Under the pieces are notes generated by a model. The model saw only the letters and a program-made list of their open reading frames with translations, did not search any database and was not told the DNA's origin. A stretch of DNA of 64,000 bases, from contig URUK01000005.1 in NCBI GenBank assembly GCA_900551055.1, forward strand, positions 62,001 through 126,000, given 5' to 3'. Shown in pieces: positions 16,452 through 23,546 of this stretch. The number at the start of each line of letters is the position of its first letter. The stretch's first letter is position 1. The translations under genes and the position numbers were made by a program. This DNA comes from an uncultured Prevotella sp. GTDB lineage: Bacteria; Bacteroidota; Bacteroidia; Bacteroidales; Bacteroidaceae.

Positions 16452-17864
16452 ATGGATTATACCCCGAACGCACTTTGGGACAAATGCCTTTTGCTTATAA
16501 AGGAAAATGTCTCCGAGCAGCAATATAACGCTTGGTTCAGGCCGATAGCCTTCGAGTCGTTCCACGAAGCGGGCAGGACACTTATCCTTCAAGTGCCCAG
16601 CAACTTCTTCGTTGAATATCTTGAAGAGAACTACGTCGGCCTGCTCACCAAAGTGCTGACCAAATATTTCGGCCCCAACATAAGGCTGAACTACCGCATA
16701 ATGGTGGACAAGACGCACAGGCTGACGCAGGAAGTGGAGCCGGAACCGATAGCCGACATCGACAAGACGCCGCAGCGGACAACGCGCATCAACCAGTCGC
16801 CCACGGCGCTCGACGCTGCCAAGCCGCAGGACATCGACTCCCAGCTCGACCCTCGCCACACCTTCGCCAACTACATCGAGGGCGACAGCAACAAGCTGCC
16901 GCGCTCCGTCGGGTTGTCGATAGCCGAGCATCCGAAGTCGACCCAGTTCAACCCCATGTTCATATACGGCCCTTCCGGCTGCGGAAAGACCCACCTTATA
17001 AACGCCATCGGCGTGCGCACAAAAGAACTGTATCCGCAGAAACGCGTGCTGTACATCAGCGCAAGGCTGTTTCAGGTGCAGTACACAGACGCCGTGCTGA
17101 AGAACTGCACCAACGACTTCATCAACTTCTACCAGACAATCGACATGCTCATTGTCGACGACATACAGGAGTGGGTGTCGGCAACGAAGACGCAGGAAAC
17201 GTTCTTCCACATCTTCAACCACCTTTTCCGCAACGGCAAGCGCATCATCTTGGCGTGCGACCGGCCGCCGGTCGACCTCCAAGGCATGAGCGACCGTCTG
17301 CTGACACGCTTCAGCTGCGGACTCATTGCCGAGCTTGAGAAGCCTAACATACAGCTCTGCGTCGACATACTCAAAAGCAAAATCAAGCGTGACGGCTTGC
17401 GGATACCAGAGGACGTGGTGCAGTTCATCGCACAGACAGCCAACGGAAGCGTGCGCGATTTGGAAGGAGTTATCAACTCGCTGCTGGCCTTCTCCGTAGT
17501 GTACAACTGCAAGATAGACATGCGTCTGGCCGAAAGGGTAATCAAACGCGCCGTCAAGATAGACAACGAACCGCTTACGATGGACGACATCCTCGACACC
17601 GTGTGCAACCATTTCAACGTCTCCACCACCGCCGTTATGAGCCGCAGCCGCAAGCGCGACTATGTTGTGGCGCGTCAGGTGTCGATGTACTTGGCGCAGA
17701 AATACACCAAGATGCCGGCCTCGCGCATAGGAAAGCTCGTTGGCGGACGCGACCACTCGACCGTAATCCACAGCTGCACGCAGGTGGAGACACGGCTGAA
17801 AATAGACAAGATGTTCAGCAGCGAGATACAGAGCATTGAAAACTCGTTTAAGCTGAAGCGATAA
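16452..17864 (+). CDS. dnaA: chromosomal replication initiator protein DnaA
   Basis: A 470-residue DnaA. Domain I (1-90) begins NALWDKCLLLIKENVSEQQYNAWF; a variable linker runs to about 135. The AAA+ domain has Walker A GPSGCGKTH (about 173) and Walker B MLIVDDIQ (about 232). The DNA-binding domain IV carries the signature GGRDHSTVIHSC near 430. It binds DnaA boxes and opens oriC. Start at ATG 16452, where the family's N-terminus begins. A strong terminator follows at 17871. Linkage to dnaN or recF is not seen; the gene stands alone. Confidence 0.97.
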   Translation: MDYTPNALWDKCLLLIKENVSEQQYNAWFRPIAFESFHEAGRTLILQVPSNFFVEYLEENYVGLLTKVLTKYFGPNIRLNYRIMVDKTHRLTQEVEPEPIADIDKTPQRTTRINQSPTALDAAKPQDIDSQLDPRHTFANYIEGDSNKLPRSVGLSIAEHPKSTQFNPMFIYGPSGCGKTHLINAIGVRTKELYPQKRVLYISARLFQVQYTDAVLKNCTNDFINFYQTIDMLIVDDIQEWVSATKTQETFFHIFNHLFRNGKRIILACDRPPVDLQGMSDRLLTRFSCGLIAELEKPNIQLCVDILKSKIKRDGLRIPEDVVQFIAQTANGSVRDLEGVINSLLAFSVVYNCKIDMRLAERVIKRAVKIDNEPLTMDDILDTVCNHFNVSTTAVMSRSRKRDYVVARQVSMYLAQKYTKMPASRIGKLVGGRDHSTVIHSCTQVETRLKIDKMFSSEIQSIENSFKLKR

Positions 17865-17870
17865 ACAATA

Positions 17871-17904
17871 AAGGGATGAACCGCCGACGGTTCATCCCTT
17901 TTTC
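17871..17904. terminator. bidirectional intrinsic terminator
   Basis: A perfect 13-bp stem (17871-17883 with 17888-17900, core GGGATGAACCG) with a 4-nt loop, flanked by A and T runs on the two sides. It serves dnaA and the convergent small membrane gene. Confidence 0.92.
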
Positions 17905-17941
17905 TTCAACCGGTACGCATTAAGCCGCCTAAGGCCGTCCG

Positions 17942-18226
17942 TCATGTGCGGCATCGCCGCCATACGTCACAGGAATTGTACACGACAATGTTGAAAGCGG
18001 CGACTATCAGCAGGAAAACATGGTCTTCGGCAACCTTCTTCTCCGCCTTGTAACGCACTGCTACGCGGCACAGGAAGTAAATCCCGAAGAATACGGCGTT
18101 GGCTGTTTGCAGCATGTCTCCCGTCTGTTCGTCAAACAATCTGTCGACTTTTTCGCTGCTGAACACGAGGGTTACGAAATAAATCACCCAGAACAGATAA
18201 AACATTATGCTGTCAACTCTTCTCAT
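17942..18226 (-). CDS. small membrane protein, unknown function
   Basis: A 94-residue protein with three hydrophobic segments (about 7-22, 42-55 and 68-82) and charged loops (SSEKVDRLFDEQTGD, RYKAEKKVAEDH). No family recognised. It is convergent with dnaA and shares its terminator. The membrane profile and separate terminator support a real gene. Confidence 0.55.
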   Translation of the reverse strand: MRRVDSIMFYLFWVIYFVTLVFSSEKVDRLFDEQTGDMLQTANAVFFGIYFLCRVAVRYKAEKKVAEDHVFLLIVAAFNIVVYNSCDVWRRCRT

Positions 18227-18382
18227 GGCGGTAAGATTTTAATAGGAATAAAAGGCTTTGCCGGTAATCAGCTTATGCAAATATACAACTTTTCTTTGTA
18301 AATCCTTGATTATAATTTGAATATATTTCTTATTTTTGCAATGAGTAAAAATACTTATTCCATTGAGTAAAATGTAGGCGAT

Positions 18383-18490
18383 ATGTATAAAAGAGCAGAA
18401 TATCAGGTGATTACGGACAGGATGAAAGAGCCTCGAAGGTTTATTCAAGTCGTAATGGGTGTCCGTCAGATAGGCAAGTCTACGGTTTAA
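18383..18490 (+). pseudogene. N-terminal stub of an AAA-family ATP-binding protein
   Basis: A 35-codon frame, beginning MYKRAEYQVITDRMKEPRRF and ending at the P-loop (VMGVRQIGKSTV) with TAA. The sequence matches the N-terminus of the common Bacteroidetes ATPases of about 380 residues that pair an AAA domain with DUF4143: the Walker A motif is intact but everything after it is missing. What follows (18491-18630) is AT-rich and noncoding. I read it as a deletion remnant. Confidence 0.7.
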
Positions 18491-18633
18491 AATTTAATAT
18501 AGTACGACATTAAAAAAAGGTATTCTTGCTATCAATGGTAAGTGTTTGGCATAATCTCATACAATATTTTGCAAAGTTGAAATTGCTGAGATATTATGTC
18601 GCATGTGGCTTAATAAAAACAATTTGAATTTCC
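18491..18633. other. AT-rich noncoding stretch after the ATPase stub
   Basis: No gene seen. Probably the scar of the deletion that removed the rest of the ATPase gene. Confidence 0.4.
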
Positions 18634-18728
18634 TTACAATTTCAAAAGGCCGCATTTTACATTCTAAAATGCGGCCTTTTATCGTATGAAAGGTGGCCTT
18701 TTGGCGTGTAAAAGGCCACCTTTTGCAG
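18634..18728. repeat. 22-bp-period palindromic element, copy 5
   Basis: Cores at 18644, 18666, 18688 and 18710. Cores 1-2 and 3-4 are each exact reverse-complement pairs, so the RNA would fold as two adjacent hairpins. It matches copy 6 (20042-20136) at 92 of 95 positions, much closer than any other pair. Confidence 0.93.
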
Positions 18729-18891
18729 GGCTGTCCTTGGCGGATGAAAACTGCAAGGGAAAGCCGCCGGAATGTAACGGAATGTAAGCAAAGGCGCGGA
18801 AGCTGTGTCGGAAAAGTGTACAGACACAGCGGCATCGCCGTATTAAGGCCACAAAATCGTGGCATTTGTTTGCGCGTTAAGATTATTTTGC

Positions 18892-18899
18892 TACCTTTG
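18892..18899 (+). promoter_or_regulatory. -7 box of the candidate leader RNA
   Basis: TACCTTTG, with TTTG-rich sequence about 25 bp upstream. It points to a transcript starting near 18905 in a region with no long frame. Confidence 0.7.
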
Positions 18900-18904
18900 C
18901 ACTG

Positions 18905-19055
18905 TCACGCCTGCAAGGCGCGGCATGGAATTAGAGCATGACTAACGTGTTTATGAACTTCGTCCTCATCTCAAAATAACGGCCAAATTACTTGGGATGA
19001 ACAAGAGGATGGAAGGGAATAGATGCGCCCGGATGCGGGCGTTTTTCTCCTTTTA
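18905..19055 (+). ncRNA. candidate structured leader or small RNA
   Basis: A strong -7 box, then a 13-codon frame with start ATG at 18938 (MTNVFMNFVLISK) and stop at 18977-18979. Next come a potential pairing between CTTCGTCCTC and GAGGATGGAAG, and a GC stem (CGCCC/GGGCG, 19026-19041) followed by TTTTTCTCCTTTT. Promoter, mini-ORF, alternative hairpin and terminator resemble an attenuator. The next gene is the beta-barrel at 19323. The 14-nt string AAATAACGGCCAAA recurs, minus its last base, at about 19160. It matches no RNA family I know. Confidence 0.45.
19025..19054 (+). terminator. intrinsic terminator of the leader RNA
   Basis: A five-pair GC stem with a 6-nt loop, followed by a T-rich run. 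Confidence 0.65.
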
Positions 19056-19322
19056 TTTATCTTGTTCGGGGTGCTTGGCCGTTCCCTTGGGATGATAAGG
19101 ATTGTGAAAAAGATGTCCACTCTTTTTCCGTGCATTCTTATTGCGACAGAGAAAATCCCTAAATAACGGCCAATTATGAAAGGTTTTCTTTTATAGGAAG
19201 AGGTCGTAATATAACAGGAGACAAGCTGAATGTTTATGAGTCTGTACAGAATGGCTGGCAGTCTGTGCAATATGACAGTATTTAACGTAAACTTATTTAT
19301 TAACATAAAAAACACGACAACA

Positions 19323-20003
19323 ATGAAAAAACTATTATTGGCAGTAGCATGCATATTTAGTACTATCACAGCATTTGCTCAAAATGCAAGTGGTGCGTCA
19401 ACATCGTTCTTTTCGACGGAAAAGGCGGACCATGACGTTAGGTTCGGACTGCGCGCAGGTCTTAACTTTTCTACATGGACGAATGACGGTGACAACGATG
19501 TTGATAGCCGCACGGCATTTCATGTTGGTGCAATAGCCGATATTCCGTTGATGAAAAGTTTATACATACAAACTGGCCTTTACGTGCATAGCAAGGGTGC
19601 GAAGTATACGGTAAGCGTACTCAATGAATCGTACAAAGAAAGTGCCAGCCCGATATACTTGCAAATACCCGTACTTGCATCTTACCGTTACAACTTTAGC
19701 GAGGCTACACAGTTGCAGGTTAATTTTGGTCCGTATTTCGCATATGGAATAGGAGGAAAATATAAGGCCAAGTACAGCGACGGCAGCGACTTGTATGAAG
19801 CTGAAGTCGATTTGTTCGGTGATGATGGTTTGATAAAACGTTTCGATTGCGGCTTGCAAGTAGGTGCCGGGATTACATTTGCAAAACATTACAATCTTGG
19901 TTTTGCCTACGAGTTCGGCCTTACCGACATTGCTAATGACGACGTTTCTGTTTTTTCGGTAAAAAATAGCAATTGGATGCTTAGCTTAGGCTATATGTTC
20001 TGA
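19323..20003 (+). CDS. porin-family outer-membrane beta-barrel protein
   Basis: A 226-residue protein with signal peptide (MKKLLLAVACIFSTITAFAQ, cleavage after AQ). Its amphipathic strands are typical of the small 8-10-strand OMP_b-brl_2/PorT-like barrels: VRFGLRAGLNFSTW at the start, RYNFSEATQLQVNFGPYFAYGIGG in the middle, and LSLGYMF with terminal Phe as insertion signal. Start at ATG 19323, the start of the signal peptide. More AT-rich than its neighbours and flanked by two nearly identical repeats, so it may be an accessory cassette. Ligand unknown. Confidence 0.82.
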   Translation: MKKLLLAVACIFSTITAFAQNASGASTSFFSTEKADHDVRFGLRAGLNFSTWTNDGDNDVDSRTAFHVGAIADIPLMKSLYIQTGLYVHSKGAKYTVSVLNESYKESASPIYLQIPVLASYRYNFSEATQLQVNFGPYFAYGIGGKYKAKYSDGSDLYEAEVDLFGDDGLIKRFDCGLQVGAGITFAKHYNLGFAYEFGLTDIANDDVSVFSVKNSNWMLSLGYMF

Positions 20004-20041
20004 CGGATAAGCAATGTTGTACAGTTGTTAATTACCAATAT

Positions 20042-20136
20042 TTACAATTTCAAAAGGCTGCATTTTACATTCTAAAATGCGGCCTTTTATCGTATGAAAG
20101 GTGGTCTTTTGGCATGTAAAAGGCCACCTTTTGCAG
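20042..20136. repeat. 22-bp-period palindromic element, copy 6
   Basis: Cores at 20052, 20074, 20096 and 20118. A direct repeat of copy 5 with three differences in 95 bp. It lies between convergent genes. Confidence 0.93.
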
Positions 20137-20182
20137 TGTCATAAATTACGGTTCGGAATTGTAACCGTAAGCCTTTGTTCCG

Positions 20183-22342
20183 TTACAGTTTGAAGTTAAA
20201 CTTCGCTCCGGCCATAACCCACAGTCCGGGTTGCGGCACGTTGCCGTAGTCAACGTAGTCGGTGTCAAACAGGTTGTTGGCCTCCACGTATATGGTGTAG
20301 TGCGGCTTGTTCCATGCGAGGCGCGCGTCAACGAGCGAATAGGGCTTGTAATGGCGGTTAACGCCGTCGGGGTCGGTGTACGAGCCTACGCGTTCATGGA
20401 AGCGGTAGCTTATGTCCAAGGCGAGGCACGGCGGCAGGTCGAGGCCGAGCCGGGCAACAACCTTGTGGCGGAGGTATTCAAGCGCGTACAGTGATTGCAC
20501 GCCTTCTTCGCGCCGTTGGCTCTGGTCTATGTACAAGTAGGCCGCGTTCAGCGAGCGCAGCATGCTCTGTCCGGACAGCAGTCGGCGGAAGTCGAGTGCG
20601 ACGTTGGCTTCAACGCCGGTGGAGTTGATGCGCGCATGGTTGACCGATGTCCACACATTATATGGTGACGAGGAACGAGTTGACGGGTTTGCAAGGGCAT
20701 TTGCTCCTTGTTCTGTTGCCGGCTCGTCTGCTTGTCCACTTGTTTGCTCGTCTGCTTCTCTTGTGTCCATAATCCAGTCAATCATGTTCTTGCCCCAGTG
20801 ATGATATATCGACACGGTGGCGCTCACGCCCCCGGCTGCGTATCTTAGTCCGCCCTCGATGGCCGACATCTCCTCCGGCTTCAGGTGCTTGTCGGCCTTG
20901 TGGCCGTCAACCGAGTAGTACAGCTCTGTGAACGACGGCATCCGCAGCGACATGTTGAACGATGCGTATGCCTTTAGGGCCGTTGTCAGCGCATAGCTTG
21001 CATCGATGCCGGGATAGATTTTGAAAGGCATCTCGCTCCATGTGTTCCTCACCGCGGTGAAGCCTGCCGACGCGGTGAAGCGTCCTATGGTGACGTTGTG
21101 TTCGAGGTATAGGCTTATGTTGGTGCGATTAAGCCCCACGGTGTAGTTACGTTCGGTACCGTGTATGTGCTTGGGGGTGTCAAGCGGTTCGCCGAGAGTT
21201 GTCGATATGATGTCTTCGTTGCGCGTTTCCGCGCCGAAAGCGGTGCGCCCCAACGTCCAGTCGAACCACGCATTGAGGTTAAGCCCGATGATGTCGGTAC
21301 GGTGGTAGTTGAACGGCGAACGCTCAGGTGCGTCCCGGTAAAACTCGTAACGGTCGTGATAGCGGTTCCAGTAAACAGACGGAAGGAAGTGGAACCGCCC
21401 TGCCTCCGCCTCGGCTTTTACTGCCGTATAAAACTTTAATGTGTGCTCGTATTGCTCGTCTGACAGCGTGCTGTAGAACGTGTTGCTGCCCCAGTCCTTC
21501 ACGCTCATGCCCGCGTGCCAGCTTACGGTAAGGTCTTTGTCCTTGTAACGTCCCTTGTAAAACGCCCGTCCGCCGCTGTAGTCGGCGTTAAGGTGGCCGT
21601 TCTTACTGCGGCTGTAGCCGTCGCTGCGCGTATATCCGCCGCTTACGGAGTTGCTCCATTTGCCTGTTGCCAGTGAAAGGCGCGCTCCTGCGTCGGCATA
21701 TCCGAACGAACCGCCCCCTGCGTGCACGCTTCCGCCGCTTTCGGCCGCGGCCTTTGTCACAATGTTTATCGCCCCGAGCAGCGACGATGTGCCGAAGATG
21801 CGCCCGGCAGGGCCTTCTATAACCTCTATTCTTTCAATGTCGCCGATGTCTACGGGCAGGTCGAAGGCGTTATGACCGGTCTGCGGGTCGCAGATGTTTG
21901 TGCCGTCGAGCAGTATCGCTATATGCTCGCTCGTTCCGCCGCGTATGCCTATGTCGGTCTGCGCTCCTATTGCTCCGCGCTGTCGGACATCCACTCCTGC
22001 GGCGTATTTCAGCAGGTCGTTTACACTTTGTGCAGGCGCGGCGGCAATCTCCTCGCGTCCCAGCACAGTTACAATTCTCGGTGCGCGGCCGGCGGCCAGC
22101 GGTGCGCGTGATGCTGTAACGTCAACTTCGTCGAGCATGACGGTGCGTGTCGAGTCGGCCATGCCTGTGCCGGCCATGTCCGTGCGCACGCTTACGCCGT
22201 CAGCCTTGGCGTAAGTCAACGTTGCGACGCTGAGCGTTCCGATGAGCACTTCGCGGCCGAGGCATGCGAACAGGGCATACCTTTTGCGGCTGAAGTGCGT
22301 GAACTTCAGGCTCTCGCGCTTGTTGAAAACTGTTTTGTACAT
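20183..22342 (-). CDS. TonB-dependent receptor, BtuB-like
   Basis: A 719-residue outer-membrane receptor. After an unusually long N-terminus (about 50 residues ending TLTYAKADG) comes the plug domain: LDEVDVTASRAP (TonB-box region), SVNDLLKYAAGVDVRQRGA, IRGGTSEHIAILLDGTNI, and IERIEVIEGPAGRIFGTSS. The 22-strand barrel ends in GAKFNFKL. Plug and short length resemble the vitamin B12 receptor BtuB, and the genome uses a B12-dependent reductase, but the ligand is inference. Residues about 525-559 are encoded by a repeat element and lie in an extracellular or periplasmic loop of the barrel. The start codon may be further downstream. Confidence 0.85.
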   Translation of the reverse strand: MYKTVFNKRESLKFTHFSRKRYALFACLGREVLIGTLSVATLTYAKADGVSVRTDMAGTGMADSTRTVMLDEVDVTASRAPLAAGRAPRIVTVLGREEIAAAPAQSVNDLLKYAAGVDVRQRGAIGAQTDIGIRGGTSEHIAILLDGTNICDPQTGHNAFDLPVDIGDIERIEVIEGPAGRIFGTSSLLGAINIVTKAAAESGGSVHAGGGSFGYADAGARLSLATGKWSNSVSGGYTRSDGYSRSKNGHLNADYSGGRAFYKGRYKDKDLTVSWHAGMSVKDWGSNTFYSTLSDEQYEHTLKFYTAVKAEAEAGRFHFLPSVYWNRYHDRYEFYRDAPERSPFNYHRTDIIGLNLNAWFDWTLGRTAFGAETRNEDIISTTLGEPLDTPKHIHGTERNYTVGLNRTNISLYLEHNVTIGRFTASAGFTAVRNTWSEMPFKIYPGIDASYALTTALKAYASFNMSLRMPSFTELYYSVDGHKADKHLKPEEMSAIEGGLRYAAGGVSATVSIYHHWGKNMIDWIMDTREADEQTSGQADEPATEQGANALANPSTRSSSPYNVWTSVNHARINSTGVEANVALDFRRLLSGQSMLRSLNAAYLYIDQSQRREEGVQSLYALEYLRHKVVARLGLDLPPCLALDISYRFHERVGSYTDPDGVNRHYKPYSLVDARLAWNKPHYTIYVEANNLFDTDYVDYGNVPQPGLWVMAGAKFNFKL
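20667..20768. repeat. in-gene variable-arm element, GACAAG type (TonB receptor)
   Basis: The GACGAG/GCAGACAA words and their complement surround a loop that reads GAGCAAATGCCCTTGC on the minus strand, the family motif. It is read in frame within the receptor gene, giving DEQTSGQADEPATEQ and ending STRSSS. Confidence 0.82.
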
Positions 22343-22389
22343 AAATAATTATTAAACGGTTAACGTTCCGCAACGTGCGGAACTGGCGG

Positions 22390-22397
22390 CAAAGGTA
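22390..22397 (-). promoter_or_regulatory. -7 box of the BtuB-like receptor
   Basis: TACCTTTG on the minus strand, 48 bp before the receptor start codon. Confidence 0.7.
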
Positions 22398-22564
22398 ATA
22401 CAAATAAGCAAGAAAACCGTGCCCGATGCATCCGAAAGCTCATGTCGCAGGCCTGTTTTTACTCAGCTTCTATACGTTTGCCGCCTTGCGTCCATTGCTT
22501 TCCTGCTCTGCGGTGAAAGCTGAAAGTATTTCCGCTTTTATTTCGTTCAATCGAATTTTTGTAT

Positions 22565-22572
22565 TACCTTTG
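22565..22572 (+). promoter_or_regulatory. -7 box of tRNA-Leu
   Basis: TACCTTTG, 34 bp before the mature tRNA 5' end. Confidence 0.75.
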
Positions 22573-22605
22573 CATCGGTTTTCAAGCCGAATACATTTTT
22601 AAAAA

Positions 22606-22687
22606 GCGCTTGTGGCGGAATTGGTAGACGCGCCAGACTTAGGATCTGGTGTCTCACGACGTGTAGGTTCGAGTCCTATCAGGCGCA
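22606..22687 (+). tRNA. tRNA-Leu (anticodon TAG)
   Basis: An 82-nt class II tRNA. The acceptor stem is GCGCTTG with CAGGCGC; the D-arm is GGCGGAATTGGTAGACGC; the anticodon arm is CCAGA-CTTAGGA-TCTGG, so the anticodon is TAG. A variable arm precedes the T-arm TAGG-TTCGAGT-CCTA. The discriminator is A as required for leucine, and CCA is not encoded. Confidence 0.97.
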
Positions 22688-23265
22688 CGAAGATGATTGC
22701 CAAGTGGTTGATGTCCAGCCGCTTGGCATTTTGTTTTGTGCCGTTTGGCGTGGCTTTGGCGTGCTTTTGTGCATTGTCGGGGCCGGTTTAAGCGGCGTGC
22801 AGGGACGCTTCGTCTTAAGGATTATTAAGACATGGCGTTTCCGTTTTTCTTTACATTGTGTTTTTATAAACCAGAAGTTGAAATGTGGTTTGAAGCGTGT
22901 TGCTGACCGTTTTTTCGTACTTTTTAAGTCGGAAAATGGCGGTTTTGAGGCCTGATTTTGGCGTTTTTCACGCAGAACGGCGGCTTAAAGCGGTGCGAAA
23001 GATGGTCAAACGCATTGCAAAAGGTGGCCTTTTGCAGTGTGAAAGGCCACCTTTTGCAGAGCTTCCGGACTTGTGTTATTGAGGCTTTGACCGTAAGCCG
23101 TTGGTTTATAGCGTTATACGTGAAATGCCGTAAAACGCCGTTTTTCGTGCCAAACGGTGTTTTTGTATTCATCAATGGCTTTCTCAAGGGCTTAAACGGA
23201 TTTCTGTTTGTGCTTTTGTTAACATTATTATGCAAGACAAAAACTTTTATAACACTTTATTTAAG
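22688..23265. other. noncoding spacer after tRNA-Leu, with a palindromic element
   Basis: Short frames here (for example 22704-22955) show no family likeness and poor codon choice, so I do not call them. The palindromic element lies at 22997-23061. Confidence 0.5.
22997..23061. repeat. 22-bp-period palindromic element, copy 7 (three units)
   Basis: Cores at 22997 (degenerate), 23019 and 23041 with the 22-bp period. Cores 2 and 3 are reverse complements apart from the first base. The only copy with three rather than four recognisable units, apart from the decayed one near 3741. Confidence 0.8.
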
Positions 23266-23425
23266 GAGTTAAAGAAGTTATAGGAGTTAAAGAAATTATA
23301 GCCAATAGCTTAACCGCAGACAACCAACAAGGCATTCGGCTTTAACTTCTAACGAAGCGTAGCGGAGTGAATCGTGTTGTTGAGCGTAGCGAGAAACTTC
23401 TTTAACCCCTTTAACTTCCTTGCCA
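23266..23425. repeat. variable-arm hairpin, GGAGTTAA type
   Basis: The left arm (23266-23300) of GGAGTTAAAG words pairs imperfectly with the right arm (23396-23422, CTTCTTTAACCCCTTTAACTTCC). The minus-strand loop end reads AAAGCCGAATGCCTTGTTGG, the family motif. It carries an extra insert with GAGCGTAGCGAG, also seen at 39090 and 39650. Confidence 0.8.
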
Positions 23426-23428
23426 AAA

Positions 23429-23462
23429 TATTTTGCATTTCGCTCTTTTTGCACTATCTTTG
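23429..23462 (+). promoter_or_regulatory. promoter of the topoisomerase gene, same module as glyS
   Basis: TATTTTGCATTTCGC, five variable bases, then TTGCACTATCTTTG. It agrees with 48618-48651 at 29 of 34 positions with identical spacing. The -7 box is TATCTTTG at 23455. Confidence 0.8.
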
Positions 23463-23546
23463 TACCTTGCAAAGTGGCCGGGACACGTTTCTGCGCCGCA
23501 TTCAATGCCGCCCGGCGGCATTTTCTTCATATACAACAACATCATC

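Noticed and set aside
22704..22955. An 83-codon frame following tRNA-Leu
   Set aside because: No domain, poor codon choice and no ribosome site; part of a noncoding region.
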